A stretch of DNA of 64,000 nucleotides from Streptomyces leeuwenhoekii (GTDB lineage: Bacteria > Actinomycetota > Actinomycetes > Streptomycetales > Streptomycetaceae): assembly GCF_001013905.1 (NCBI RefSeq), contig NZ_LN831790.1, positions 5,408,001 to 5,472,000 of the forward strand, written 5' to 3'. Below are positions 55,432 to 64,000 of this stretch, piece after piece. The translations under genes and the position numbers were made by a program. Each line of letters starts with the position of its first letter. Position 1 is the stretch's first letter. The notes below the pieces were generated by a model. It saw nothing but the letters and a program-made list of their open reading frames with translations, did not search any database and was not told the origin of the DNA.

Positions 55432-56868
55432 ATGACCACCTTCGTGGACCGCGTCGAACTCCATGTCGCCGCGGGTAACGGAGGCCACGGCTGTGCCTCC
55501 GTCCACCGTGAGAAGTTCAAGCCGCTGGGCGGCCCGGACGGCGGCAACGGCGGCCGCGGCGGCGATGTGATCCTCACCGTCGACCAGTCGGTGACGACGC
55601 TGCTGGAGTACCACCACTCCCCGCACCGCAAGGCCACCAACGGCAAGCCCGGCGAGGGCGGCCACCGCTCCGGCAAGGACGGCCAGGACCTCGTTCTGGC
55701 GGTCCCGGACGGCACCGTGGTCCTCGACAAGGCGGGCAACGTCCTCGCCGACCTGGTCGGCCACGGCACCTCGTACGTCGCCGCGCAGGGCGGCCGGGGC
55801 GGCCTGGGCAACGCGGCGCTGGCCTCCGCGCGGCGCAAGGCGCCCGGCTTCGCGCTGCTCGGCGAGCCCGGCGACGTGTGCGAGATCGTGCTGGAGCTGA
55901 AGACCGTCGCCGACGTGGCGCTGGTGGGCTACCCGAGCGCCGGCAAGTCGTCGCTGATCTCCGTGCTCAGCGCCGCCAAGCCGAAGATCGCCGACTATCC
56001 GTTCACGACCCTGGTGCCGAACCTGGGCGTGGTGACGGCCGGCTCGACCGTCTACACGATCGCCGACGTCCCCGGCCTCATCCCCGGCGCCAGCCAGGGC
56101 AAAGGCCTGGGCCTGGAGTTCCTGCGGCACGTGGAGCGGTGCAGCGTGCTGGTGCACGTGCTGGACACGGCCACGCTGGAGTCCGACCGGGACCCCGTCT
56201 CCGACCTCGACGTGATCGAGGAGGAGCTGCGGCAGTACGGCGGCCTCGACAACCGCCCGCGGCTCGTCGTCCTGAACAAGATCGACGTACCGGACGGCCG
56301 GGACCTGGCCGAGATGGTGCGCCCGGACCTCCAGGCGCGCGGGTACCGCGTCTTCGAGGTGTCGGCGGTCGCGCACACCGGCCTGAAGGAGCTCTCCTTC
56401 GCGCTGGCCGAGCTGGTGGCCGCCGCGCGTGCCGCCCGGCCGAAGGAAGAGGCGACCCGGATCGTGATCCGGCCCAAGGCGGTCGACGACGCGGGCTTCA
56501 CCGTCACGCGCGAGGAGGACGGCCTGTTCCGGGTGCGCGGCGAGAAGCCGGAGCGCTGGGTGCGGCAGACCGACTTCAACAACGACGAGGCCGTGGGCTA
56601 CCTCGCCGACCGGCTCAACCGCCTCGGTGTCGAGGAGGAGCTGATGAAGGCCGGCGCCCGCGCCGGCGACGGCGTCGCCATCGGCCCCGAGGAGAACGCG
56701 GTCGTCTTCGACTGGGAGCCGTCGGTGATGGCGGGTGCCGAGATGCTCGGCCGGCGCGGCGAGGACCACCGTCTGGAGGCTCCCCGCCCGGCCGCCCAGC
56801 GACGCCGGGACCGGCAGGCCGAACGGGACGACGCGCAGCGGGAGTTCGACGACTTCGAGCCGTTCTAG
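55432..56868 (+). CDS. obg: GTPase Obg (CgtA)
   Basis: A 478-residue essential ribosome-associated GTPase; in Streptomyces it also affects sporulation. The N-terminal Gly-rich Obg fold (1-158) includes [16 protein letters not shown]. The G domain has the P-loop GYPSAGKSS (about 166), switch [17 protein letters not shown] and NKID. The C-terminal OCT domain (about 345-430) and a charged tail ([20 protein letters not shown]) follow. GGAGG is within 12 nt of the ATG. The length equals the S. coelicolor protein. Confidence 0.97.
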   Translation: MTTFVDRVELHVAAGNGGHGCASVHREKFKPLGGPDGGNGGRGGDVILTVDQSVTTLLEYHHSPHRKATNGKPGEGGHRSGKDGQDLVLAVPDGTVVLDKAGNVLADLVGHGTSYVAAQGGRGGLGNAALASARRKAPGFALLGEPGDVCEIVLELKTVADVALVGYPSAGKSSLISVLSAAKPKIADYPFTTLVPNLGVVTAGSTVYTIADVPGLIPGASQGKGLGLEFLRHVERCSVLVHVLDTATLESDRDPVSDLDVIEEELRQYGGLDNRPRLVVLNKIDVPDGRDLAEMVRPDLQARGYRVFEVSAVAHTGLKELSFALAELVAAARAARPKEEATRIVIRPKAVDDAGFTVTREEDGLFRVRGEKPERWVRQTDFNNDEAVGYLADRLNRLGVEEELMKAGARAGDGVAIGPEENAVVFDWEPSVMAGAEMLGRRGEDHRLEAPRPAAQRRRDRQAERDDAQREFDDFEPF

Positions 56869-56949
56869 GCGAGGGCGGTTCCCGCCCCGCGCCCGTCCGG
56901 GCGCCGTCCGCGCCGTCCGCGCGGGGCGGGTGCCGGGCACAGGCTGTTC

Positions 56950-56982
56950 GCCGTACGTCCGGCCGGTGGCCGGACGTACGGC
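56950..56982 (+). terminator. obg terminator hairpin
   Basis: GCCGTACGTCCGGCC (56950-56964) and its exact complement (56968-56982), loop of 3 nt. Confidence 0.75.
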
Positions 56983-57072
56983 GTCCGGGCCGTGGTCGCG
57001 CGGGACGGGCCCGGGTGCCGCGGCCGGTGACCGCTGTGGCTCGCGCGTGTCTCAATCGTGACCGCTCGGTGA

Positions 57073-57104
57073 ACAACGTTGTGCGGTCCGTCCACGTCTA
57101 ATGT
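57073..57104 (+). promoter_or_regulatory. Candidate glycosyltransferase promoter with upstream palindrome
   Basis: TAATGT (57099-57104) as -10 box; the palindrome ACAACGTTGT (57073-57082) covers the -35 region and could be an operator. The leader would be about 135 nt. Confidence 0.4.
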
Positions 57105-57247
57105 GCGGGGCCGCTCCCTGCCCGGCCGGGACACGTTCCGCCGGTGCGGTGGGGAACCCGGGACACAGGCCGGCCGGCACGACGACCGGTGCTCGGACCA
57201 CGGCCAAGGACGGCGTCCGCACGCGGCGCCCTGGATGGGGACTCACT

Positions 57248-59281
57248 GTGAAGATTGCATTCCTGGTCCGCGACCTCTGCCACATGGGGGGCGTGGTGAG
57301 CGCGACCCAGAATCTCGCCGGCGCGCTCGCCGACCGGCACGAGGTGGAGATCGTGGCGTTGCGCAAGGTGCGCGACGAGTCGTACTTCCCCCTCGACCCC
57401 AGGGTTTCGGTACGGGTGCTCAGCGATCTGCGCCCGCACTCGCCGGTCTCCGACCTGGACGACCCGCTGGTGGAGAAGTGGCCGCTGGTCTACCCGCCCA
57501 ACACCGGTGCGAAGAAGCCGGTCGTCAGCCGTCTGGCCGAGCGCCGGCTGCTGGAGTACCTGGCGACCACCGACGCCGACGTCGTGGTCAGCTCCAGCCC
57601 GCGCAACACCATCATGCTGGCTCAGGCCCCGGGCACCTACCTCAAGGTCGCCCAGGAGCACTCCATGCCGTCCATCTACGCCAAGGACATCAAGGAGCGG
57701 CTCTTCCCGGCCTATCTGTCCCTGGACGCCCTGACGGCGCTCACCCCCGAGGAGGTCGAGAGCATCGGGCGGCAGGTGCCGGCGGTGCGGGACCGGCTGG
57801 CGGTCATGCCGAACTGCGTGCCCGCCTCCCCGATCCGCTCCAAGGGCACCAACAAGGTCGTCGTCTGCGCCGGCCACCTCACCGACAACAAGAACCACGC
57901 CCTGCTGGTCGAGGCGTTCGCCAAGGTGCACGCCCAGGCGCCCGACTGGACGCTGCGGATCTACGGCAGCGGCGCCGAGAAGGCCCGGCTGCGGGCCCGT
58001 ATCGAGGAACTGGGCCTGTCCAACAGCATCCTGCTGATGGGGCAGACCGCCCCGGTCACGCCGGAGTTCGGCAAGGGGTCGATCTTCGTCCTGCCGTCCA
58101 AGCGGGAGGCGTTCGGGAACGTCATCGTGGAGGCCATGGCGGCCGGGCTGCCCGTGGTCAGCACCGACGCCGACCACGGCCCGCGCAACATCCTGACCCC
58201 CGGCGAGGACGGACTGCTCGTCCCGCGCGGTGACGTGGAGGAGATGGCCCGGGCGATCCTGCGGCTGGTCCAGGACGACGAGCTGCGGCAGAAGATGGCC
58301 GCCAACGCCGTGCGCGGCGCCGAGCGCTTCCACGAGACCGCCAGCCGGGAGCGGTTCGAGGCGATCCTGGAGCGGGCGCTCGCCCGCAAGGCGCTGCCCC
58401 GGCACGCCACCGCCCGGGTCGACGACCGGGGCAGCGTGCACATCGAGGTCGGCCCGCTGCCCGAGCGGGCCCGGGGCGCCGAGCTGGTGCTGCGCCGCAG
58501 CGGCAAGAACGGCGAGGAGCACCGCTTCCCGCTCTCCGACTCCGGCGAGGCGCTCGTCGCCTGGGACGCCGGGCTGCCGCACGGCACCTGGGAGGCGGCG
58601 CTGGCCTCGCCCTCGGGCGGGGAGGTGCCGCTGACCACCGACGGCTACGGCTGCGACACCCGTGACCTGCTCGCCGTGGAGCTGCCCCGGCCGCACGGCC
58701 ACCCGCTCGCGCTGCTGCTGCCGCACCGGCACGACGACGGCCGGCTGCGGGTGCGCAGCGCCCTGCGCGCGGTGCACGCCGAGGTCGGCCCGGTCCGCGT
58801 GGACGACCAGGCCGTCCGGCTGCGGGCGGAGCTGTGGGGCGCGACGCTGGGCCGGGGCGCGGTGGTGGAGGCCGTGCACCGGCGCGACAAGGAGCGGGTG
58901 CTCACCTTCGAGGCGCGCGACGCCGGGGACGGCGCCTTCGAGGCGGTCGTCGACTGCGCGGCCCTCGCGCGGGAGCACGGCGAGGAGGACGGCAAGGAGG
59001 CCATCTGGGACTTCTGGATCCGTCCGGAGGAAGGGGCGCCGCGCGCCGCGCTGGCGAAGCTGGCCACCGACGTGCTCAAGCCGATCGACGTGTTCACCTT
59101 CCCCCGCCCGGTGCTCACCAGCGGCGCCGTGGCACGGCCGTCGGTGGTGCGCCGCGCCGCCCGCCGGGCCCGGCGCAGCCTGGGCGCGACGCCGGCCGCC
59201 CTGCCGCGGCCGGTCCGGACCGAGCTGCGGCCGTACTACACGGCGCTGAGCCAGTTCGCGGTGAAGACCGTACGGCTGTGA
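57248..59281 (+). CDS. GT4-family glycosyltransferase with C-terminal beta domain
   Basis: A 677-residue protein. Residues 1 to about 375 form a GT-B transferase: start KIAFLVRDLCHMGGVVSATQ, VVVCAGHLTDNKNHALLVEA (sugar-nucleotide domain) and the EX7E region KREAFGNVIVEAMAAGLPVV (about 286-303). Residues about 390-640 look like beta-sandwich modules akin to those of teichoic-acid polymerases (cf. TagF-like neighbours), ending RPYYTALSQFAVKTVRL. The substrate is unknown. It is convergent with the two glycerophosphotransferase genes across a strong terminator. GTG at 57248. Confidence 0.85.
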   Translation: MKIAFLVRDLCHMGGVVSATQNLAGALADRHEVEIVALRKVRDESYFPLDPRVSVRVLSDLRPHSPVSDLDDPLVEKWPLVYPPNTGAKKPVVSRLAERRLLEYLATTDADVVVSSSPRNTIMLAQAPGTYLKVAQEHSMPSIYAKDIKERLFPAYLSLDALTALTPEEVESIGRQVPAVRDRLAVMPNCVPASPIRSKGTNKVVVCAGHLTDNKNHALLVEAFAKVHAQAPDWTLRIYGSGAEKARLRARIEELGLSNSILLMGQTAPVTPEFGKGSIFVLPSKREAFGNVIVEAMAAGLPVVSTDADHGPRNILTPGEDGLLVPRGDVEEMARAILRLVQDDELRQKMAANAVRGAERFHETASRERFEAILERALARKALPRHATARVDDRGSVHIEVGPLPERARGAELVLRRSGKNGEEHRFPLSDSGEALVAWDAGLPHGTWEAALASPSGGEVPLTTDGYGCDTRDLLAVELPRPHGHPLALLLPHRHDDGRLRVRSALRAVHAEVGPVRVDDQAVRLRAELWGATLGRGAVVEAVHRRDKERVLTFEARDAGDGAFEAVVDCAALAREHGEEDGKEAIWDFWIRPEEGAPRAALAKLATDVLKPIDVFTFPRPVLTSGAVARPSVVRRAARRARRSLGATPAALPRPVRTELRPYYTALSQFAVKTVRL

Positions 59282-59324
59282 CCCACCGCCGCGGCGCGGA
59301 CGGCGCCGCGGCACCCCACGACGA

Positions 59325-59366
59325 CGGGCCGGGCCCCGGAGGAAACCTCCTCCGGGGCCCGGCCCG
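59325..59366. terminator. Bidirectional terminator between convergent glycopolymer genes
   Basis: A 19-bp perfect stem (59325-59343 with 59348-59366), 4-nt loop. Confidence 0.9.
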
Positions 59367-59389
59367 TTCCGTTCAGCGCCGCGGGGCGG

Positions 59390-62300
59390 TCACAGCTCCC
59401 GGCTCTGCTCCAGCATCCGGTCCACGACCCGCGTCGAGGCGTTGCCGTCGTCCAGGTCGCAGAACAGGTGGTGGAAGCGCTCGAAGCGCTCCTGGTACTC
59501 GGCCGACACCTGGTCGATGTCGCGCAGCGCGTCGACCAGTTCCTTGGACGTGGCGATCAGCGGGCCGGGCGAGTCCTGCTCGAAGTCGAAGTAGAACCCG
59601 CGCAGCGTGTCCCGGTAGTGCTCCAGGTCGTAGGTGAAGAACAGCATCGGCCGCCGCAGGTGGGCGTAGTCGAACATGACCGACGAGTAGTCCGTGATCA
59701 TGACGTCGGCGGCGAGGTAGAGGTCCGCGATGTCCGGGTACTCCGACACGTCCCACACGAAGCCGTTGCCGGCGCCGGGCACCGCGTCGACCACGTTGGA
59801 GTGGCGGCGGATGAGCAGCACGTGGTCGTCGCCGAGCCGCCGCTGCGCGTCCTCCAGGTCGATCCGCAGATCGAACAGGTACTGGCCGGCGCTGTGCGAC
59901 AGGTCGTCCCGCCAGGTCGGCGCGTACAGGACGACCTTCTTCCCCTCGGGCAGGCCGAGCTGCTTCTTCACCCGCTCGGCGATGCGGTCCTTGTCGGGGG
60001 AGTACAGGTAGTCGTTGCGCGGGTAGCCCGCCTCCAGGATCTCGCCGTCGTAGGAGAAGGCGCGCTTGAGGATGGGCGTGCTGAAGCGGTTGGAGGAGAC
60101 CACCAGGCTCCACTGCTTCGCCTCCAGCGCCAGCTTCTCCTGGTAGCGGCGGTCGAAGTGCAGCGTGTCGATGTCGTGGCCGATCTTCTTCAGCATCGTG
60201 CCGTGCCAGGTCTGCACGATGACCTGGCCCGGGCGCCGCTCGATCCAGTCCGGCAGGTGGCCGTTGGTGACGATGTAGCGGCTGGTGGCGAGCGCCTCGT
60301 ACCACTCGGTGCCCCACATCCGCACCGGCTCGACGCCCTCGGGCAGGATGACCTGCCCGTCGCGGACCGCCCACAGGTGCTTGAGGTCCGAGCCGCGGCG
60401 GACCAGCTCCTGGTACATCGCCTTCGGGCTGTCGGAGAACTGCTTGCCGTTGTAGCTGAGGTAGAAGACCTGGTCGCGCAAGGGCTGCCGGCGCAGGGGC
60501 TGGTACAGATCGCGGCGGAGCTGCTTCTGCCGGAACGGGCCGCGCTCCAGGTCGCTCAGCTCCGAGCGGCAGTTGAGCTGCGGGAAGTCGGCCCAGCGGT
60601 TCTCCAGCCAGTAGCGTCGCCCGTTCAGTTCGGCGCGCAGCGGGAACTGGTCCGCCGCCAGCCGGTCGGTGACGAAGGGCACGTCGGGCGCGCCGTCCTC
60701 CGGGCGCAGCCACAGGTTCCAGCGGCCCGCGCGCAGCGGCACGTTGCCCCCGCCGCCGAGGGTCGACGGGTCGAAGGCGACCTCGAAGCGGCCGTCCTCG
60801 GACCAGCGGGCCTCGACGAAGCGCTCCTCGAAGCGGTTGCGCGGCTTGAGCAGGAACCGGGCGCCGGTGAGCCGCGGGTCGGTGTGCGCGGCGATGGTGA
60901 TGCGGCCGTCCTCGACGCCGACCCGGTCGATCGTGGCGCGGCGGGTGCGGCCGGCGAACTTCAGGTAGCCGGTGTGGCCCGCGACGATGGCCAGCTCGCA
61001 CAGCTCGGCCCGCTCGCCCAGCGAGGCGGGCAGGTTGAAGCGGGCGTCGGGCAGGCCCTCCTGGAGCACGGTGCTGAACTGGCGCTCGGCGCCCTGCGGG
61101 TCCCGGGCGATCAGCGCGGTGGACCAGGTGCGGTTCTCCGGCTGCGCCTTGGCGTCGACGCCGTCGTGGAACACCAGCGCCACGTCGGCCACCGGGACCT
61201 CCACCGAGAACCGGTGGGTGCCGCCCTCGTCGGTCACGGTCACCGGGTACTCGTGGACGTCGGCGCCCTTCTGGTTGCGCACCCGCAGCACCACGTTCTC
61301 GCCGGCGGCGAGGGGCACCCGTATCTCACCGGTGACCACGATCCGGTCGCCCTCCACGGTGCGCCCGGTGATCAGCGCCCGGACCCGCTCGATGCGGATC
61401 TTGAGCGCGCCGCGCTCGACGGAGGGCAGCAGCCGGAAGTCGGGGCTCAGCCAGTGGTACGGCGGGAAGTTGCAGGCGGCGCCGCCGCTGGACTGCACGG
61501 CGGCGCGGCGCACCAGGCCGGAGGCGTACAGGCCGAGGCCCACGTGCCACAGGCCCTCCTGCCACTCGCCGCCCTTGCGCAGCCGCGCCGGGTCGATGGT
61601 GACCTCCCAGCCGGCCCAGTCGTAGTTGTAGCGGTCCTGGCCGGAGTTGGTGGTGCACTCGGGACGGTGGATGTTGCGGGCGGGCAGCAGGATGCGGCGG
61701 CGGGACTTGTCCTTGCGCAGCTGCAGGACCTTCACCGAGGAGTGCTTCGAGGCCAGGTCGATCTTGTCGATCCAGGCGTTGCCGGACAGTACGAGCTTGC
61801 CCTCGGACCAGGTCACCTCCTGGAGCGGGGCGCGCATCCGCAGGTCCTGGTCGATGCGCAGCGCCTTGCGCGGGAAGTCCAGGTCGGCGTCGGCCAGCGA
61901 GGGGAAGGAGGCGTACTTGCGGACCAGGCCGCTGACCTCGACGGCCTCCTTGCGCCGCTGGCCGGCGAGCAGGGTGATCAGCTCGTCCAGCTTGTGCTTG
62001 CGCACCAGCAGCCACTGCACGCGAAGCTGGGCGGGGAGCGCCATGACGACCTTGGGGTCGATGCGGTCCAGGAAGCGGTTGGCCGAGCGCAGGAACTCGG
62101 CGCGGTACTCCTCGTCGCCGTCGGGCACCACGTTGAGGAACAGCCGCAGGTCGTCCTTGAGGACGCGGGTGTCGTACTCCTCCTTGAGCCGGGCGAACAT
62201 CTCGCCGGGCTGCTCGGCCAGGAAGGCGCTGATCTCCAGCACGGAGGTGACACGGTCGCGGACACCGGCCGGGTCGGTGCGGCGCTGGGTGATGGAGGGA

Positions 62301-62950
62301 GCGGACTCGCCCTCGCGCAGCCGCCAGTAGTAGCAGGGCTCGGAGATGACGTCGACGGCGTCGGCGAGGTAGTGGGCCCGCATCGTGACGGGCGTGTCCT
62401 CGTACAGGCGGCCCTCGGGGAAGGCGAAGCCGTGCTTCTCCCAGAAGGTGCGGCGGAAGACCTTGTTGCAGGCGATCCGGTCGGCGACGAGCTTGCCGTA
62501 GCGGGAGATGTGGGTGGCGCGGCGGGCCTCGCCGGCGAGCATCCTCAGCAGGGGCACCTGCCAGGTCTTCTCGCCCTTGAGGTGGAAGACGTTGCCGGTG
62601 GCGAAGTCCGAGCCGGACTCGTCCAGGCTGCTCACCATCAGCCGGTAGGCGTCCGGCGGGATCAGGTCGTCGCTGTCGACGAAGGTGACGTACTCCGCCT
62701 GCGGGGACATGTGGGCGATGCCCGTGTTGCGGGCGGCGCCCAGACCGCCGTTCTCCTTGCGTATCAGTTTGAAGCGCGGGTCGCGCTCGGCGTACGCGGC
62801 GGCTATGGAGGCGGAGTCGTCGGGTGAACCGTCGTCCACCATCAGGACCTCGAAGTCGCGGAAGGTCTGGGCTGCCAGCGAGTCCAGGCAGGCCGGCAGA
62901 TAGCGCTCCACGTCGTAGATGGGGACGATGACACTGAGCCGAGGGGCCAT
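59390..62950 (-). CDS. Bifunctional GT2 glycosyltransferase / CDP-glycerol:glycerophosphotransferase (TagF-like)
   Basis: An 1186-residue two-enzyme fusion. N-terminal GT2 domain (1 to about 330): RLSVIVPIYDVERYLPACLD, MVDDGSPDD and the metal-binding FVDSDDLIPP. The middle (about 380-800) holds beta-sandwich modules. The C-terminal third is a TagF/TagB polyol-phosphate transferase: His near 914 in VQTWHGTMLKKIGHD, SSNRFSTPILKRAF, AGYPRNDYLY and ITDYSSVMFDYAH (about 1087). Such enzymes extend wall teichoic-acid-like chains by transferring glycerol phosphate. AAAGGAG lies 12 nt before the ATG at 62950. It follows a related gene by 23 nt in the same operon. Confidence 0.9.
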   Translation of the reverse strand: MAPRLSVIVPIYDVERYLPACLDSLAAQTFRDFEVLMVDDGSPDDSASIAAAYAERDPRFKLIRKENGGLGAARNTGIAHMSPQAEYVTFVDSDDLIPPDAYRLMVSSLDESGSDFATGNVFHLKGEKTWQVPLLRMLAGEARRATHISRYGKLVADRIACNKVFRRTFWEKHGFAFPEGRLYEDTPVTMRAHYLADAVDVISEPCYYWRLREGESAPSITQRRTDPAGVRDRVTSVLEISAFLAEQPGEMFARLKEEYDTRVLKDDLRLFLNVVPDGDEEYRAEFLRSANRFLDRIDPKVVMALPAQLRVQWLLVRKHKLDELITLLAGQRRKEAVEVSGLVRKYASFPSLADADLDFPRKALRIDQDLRMRAPLQEVTWSEGKLVLSGNAWIDKIDLASKHSSVKVLQLRKDKSRRRILLPARNIHRPECTTNSGQDRYNYDWAGWEVTIDPARLRKGGEWQEGLWHVGLGLYASGLVRRAAVQSSGGAACNFPPYHWLSPDFRLLPSVERGALKIRIERVRALITGRTVEGDRIVVTGEIRVPLAAGENVVLRVRNQKGADVHEYPVTVTDEGGTHRFSVEVPVADVALVFHDGVDAKAQPENRTWSTALIARDPQGAERQFSTVLQEGLPDARFNLPASLGERAELCELAIVAGHTGYLKFAGRTRRATIDRVGVEDGRITIAAHTDPRLTGARFLLKPRNRFEERFVEARWSEDGRFEVAFDPSTLGGGGNVPLRAGRWNLWLRPEDGAPDVPFVTDRLAADQFPLRAELNGRRYWLENRWADFPQLNCRSELSDLERGPFRQKQLRRDLYQPLRRQPLRDQVFYLSYNGKQFSDSPKAMYQELVRRGSDLKHLWAVRDGQVILPEGVEPVRMWGTEWYEALATSRYIVTNGHLPDWIERRPGQVIVQTWHGTMLKKIGHDIDTLHFDRRYQEKLALEAKQWSLVVSSNRFSTPILKRAFSYDGEILEAGYPRNDYLYSPDKDRIAERVKKQLGLPEGKKVVLYAPTWRDDLSHSAGQYLFDLRIDLEDAQRRLGDDHVLLIRRHSNVVDAVPGAGNGFVWDVSEYPDIADLYLAADVMITDYSSVMFDYAHLRRPMLFFTYDLEHYRDTLRGFYFDFEQDSPGPLIATSKELVDALRDIDQVSAEYQERFERFHHLFCDLDDGNASTRVVDRMLEQSREL

Positions 62951-62973
62951 GGCTTGGTGGTCTCCTTTCGGGG

Positions 62974-64000
62974 TCAGGCCCGCTCGACCGGTTCGAGCGC
63001 CTGGGCGGGGGTCGGGGCGTGGGAGCGTTCGTCGAAGGGGACGAACGGCAGCGGGGTCTGGTCACCGAGGAAGACGCGCCGAACGACGCGTTCGGCTGCG
63101 TGCCCGTCGTCGAATTCGCAGAAACGCCTGCGGAAGGCGTCCCGCCGCCCGGCCGCGTCCCGGCTGTCGTAGTCACCCGACCCGAGCAGCCTGATCAGCT
63201 CCGCCTGCGAGGTGGCCACCGCGCCGGGCGGCTCCTGAAGGAGGTCGAAGTAGGTGCCGCGCACGGCGGAGTAGATGTCCCAGTCGGGCGCGTAGACGAT
63301 GATCGGGCGGTCCAGGACGGCGTAGTCGAACATCGCCGAGGAGTAGTCGGTGATCAGCGCGTCGGCGGCGAGGTAGAGCTCCTCCACGCGCGGGTGCCCG
63401 GAGACGTCGACGATCCGGCCGCTGCGGCGCAGTTCGGCGATGTGCGGGGAGCTGCCGTAGAAGTAGTGGCCGCGCAGCAGCAGGGTGACGTCGGGCCCGA
63501 GTTCCTCGGCCAGCCGGGCCAGGTCCAGGCTCGGGGTGAAGCCGGGCTGGTACTCGCGGTGGGTCGGCATGTACAGGAAGGCCTTGGCGCCGTCGGCGAG
63601 CCCGAGGGCCGCACGGGCCCGGCGCACCTCCTCGGCGCCGGCGTTGACCAGGACGTCGTTGCGCGGGTAGCCGGTCTCCAGCGAGACGTAGGAGCAGGGG
63701 TAGACCCGCTCCCATATCGCGGTCGAGAAGCGGTTGGAGCTGATGCTGTAGTCCCACCGGTCGCACCGCTCGAGCAGCTTCTCGAAGTTCATGTCGGTGG
63801 AGGCCGGGTACTTCTGCTGGTCCAGGCCCATCGTCTTCAGCGGCGTGCCGTGGTGGGTCTGCAGATGTATCTGCCCCTCGCGCTTGACCACGGCGTCGGC
63901 GAAGTTGACGTTGTTGACCAGGTACTTGGCGCGGGCCAGGGCCGTCCAGTACGCGCGTGAGCCCACGCGGACGTACTCCACGCCCTTGGGCACCTGGTCC
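62974..64000 (-). CDS. CDP-glycerol:glycerophosphotransferase family protein, C-terminal part (cut by window edge)
   Basis: About 340 residues; the 5' end is outside the window. Motifs of the TagB/TagF catalytic domain: LQTHHGTPLKTMGLD (catalytic His), ISSNRFSTAIWERVY, TGYPRNDVLV, LLRGHYFYGSS and ITDYSSAMFDYAVL. The C-terminal QALEPVERA tail is short. It is the upstream neighbour of the bifunctional gene and very similar to its C-terminal domain, so the two probably share an operon and pathway. Whether an N-terminal glycosyltransferase is also fused cannot be seen. Confidence 0.9.
   Translation of the reverse strand, partial: DQVPKGVEYVRVGSRAYWTALARAKYLVNNVNFADAVVKREGQIHLQTHHGTPLKTMGLDQQKYPASTDMNFEKLLERCDRWDYSISSNRFSTAIWERVYPCSYVSLETGYPRNDVLVNAGAEEVRRARAALGLADGAKAFLYMPTHREYQPGFTPSLDLARLAEELGPDVTLLLRGHYFYGSSPHIAELRRSGRIVDVSGHPRVEELYLAADALITDYSSAMFDYAVLDRPIIVYAPDWDIYSAVRGTYFDLLQEPPGAVATSQAELIRLLGSGDYDSRDAAGRRDAFRRRFCEFDDGHAAERVVRRVFLGDQTPLPFVPFDERSHAPTPAQALEPVERA

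Larger units (their letters stand above)
56869..57247. other. obg - glycosyltransferase intergenic region
   Basis: About 380 nt with a 15-bp perfect hairpin (56950-56982), an ACAACGTTGT palindrome (57073-57082) and a TAATGT -10 box (57099-57104). No gene is supported. Confidence 0.6.

Overview
The window is chromosomal DNA from a Streptomyces. GC content is very high with strong third-position GC bias, GTG starts are common, and many promoters have TAGRRT/TANNNT -10 boxes placed so that the transcript is probably leaderless. It holds Streptomyces core genes (sodF with a Nur-type box, clpP1-clpP2-clpX with a ClgR-type box, mreBCD-PBP2-RodA, a very large RNase E/G). I see no phage, insertion sequence, CRISPR array or origin.

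Layout. 1-8.8 kb is mostly accessory: the 5' part of asd, an ECF sigma factor with a one-TM partner, a secreted subtilisin-like protease, a NUDIX hydrolase, a secreted serine hydrolase and an AbiEi-like protein. 9-20.7 kb: pepN, a mycothiol-dependent-reductase-like DsbA-fold protein with a SigR-type promoter, a zinc-ribbon protein, sodF, two APC amino-acid permeases flanking bioY, rpiB, a nei/fpg glycosylase and an Eis-like acetyltransferase. 20.9-25.3 kb: a SpoIIE-type phosphatase, an HD hydrolase, an acyltransferase-3, a 64-aa membrane protein, tRNA-Gly(TCC) and tRNA-Pro(TGG). 25.5-30.3 kb: tig, clpP1, clpP2, clpX. 30.4-36.7 kb: a Pro/Gln-rich membrane protein, valS, folC, a DUF4233 protein and ndk. 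37-43.5 kb: the cell-elongation/spore-wall cluster mreB, mreC, mreD, pbp2, rodA. 43.7-52.5 kb: a radical SAM protein, a frameshifted membrane repeat protein, a DUF2344 protein and rne. 52.6-56.9 kb: a nucleotidyltransferase/glycerol-1-phosphate-dehydrogenase pair, rplU, rpmA, obg. 57.2-64 kb: three large glycosyl/glycerophosphotransferases that probably build a cell-wall glycopolymer.

The order pepN - DsbA-like - rpiB - nei - tig - clpP1 - clpP2 - clpX - valS - folC - DUF4233 - ndk - rne - rplU - rpmA - obg matches my recollection of the Mycobacterium tuberculosis order around Rv2467 to Rv2440c. Genes interrupting that backbone (sodF and the permeases, the mre cluster, the radical SAM block, the NTase/G1PDH pair, the glycopolymer genes) are the Streptomyces-side differences. 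Two themes dominate: protein quality control (trigger factor, ClpXP1P2, aminopeptidase N, thiol/oxidative defence) and envelope building (Mre/PBP2/RodA plus TagF-like polymerases).

The least explained items are: the radical SAM/DUF2344 pair with a broken repeat protein between them beside rne; the NTase/G1PDH pair between rne and rplU; a 10-bp-phased GGAAC repeat upstream of nei; a 23-bp perfect hairpin after the phosphatase gene; and a palindrome covering the ribosome-binding site of the AbiEi-like gene.
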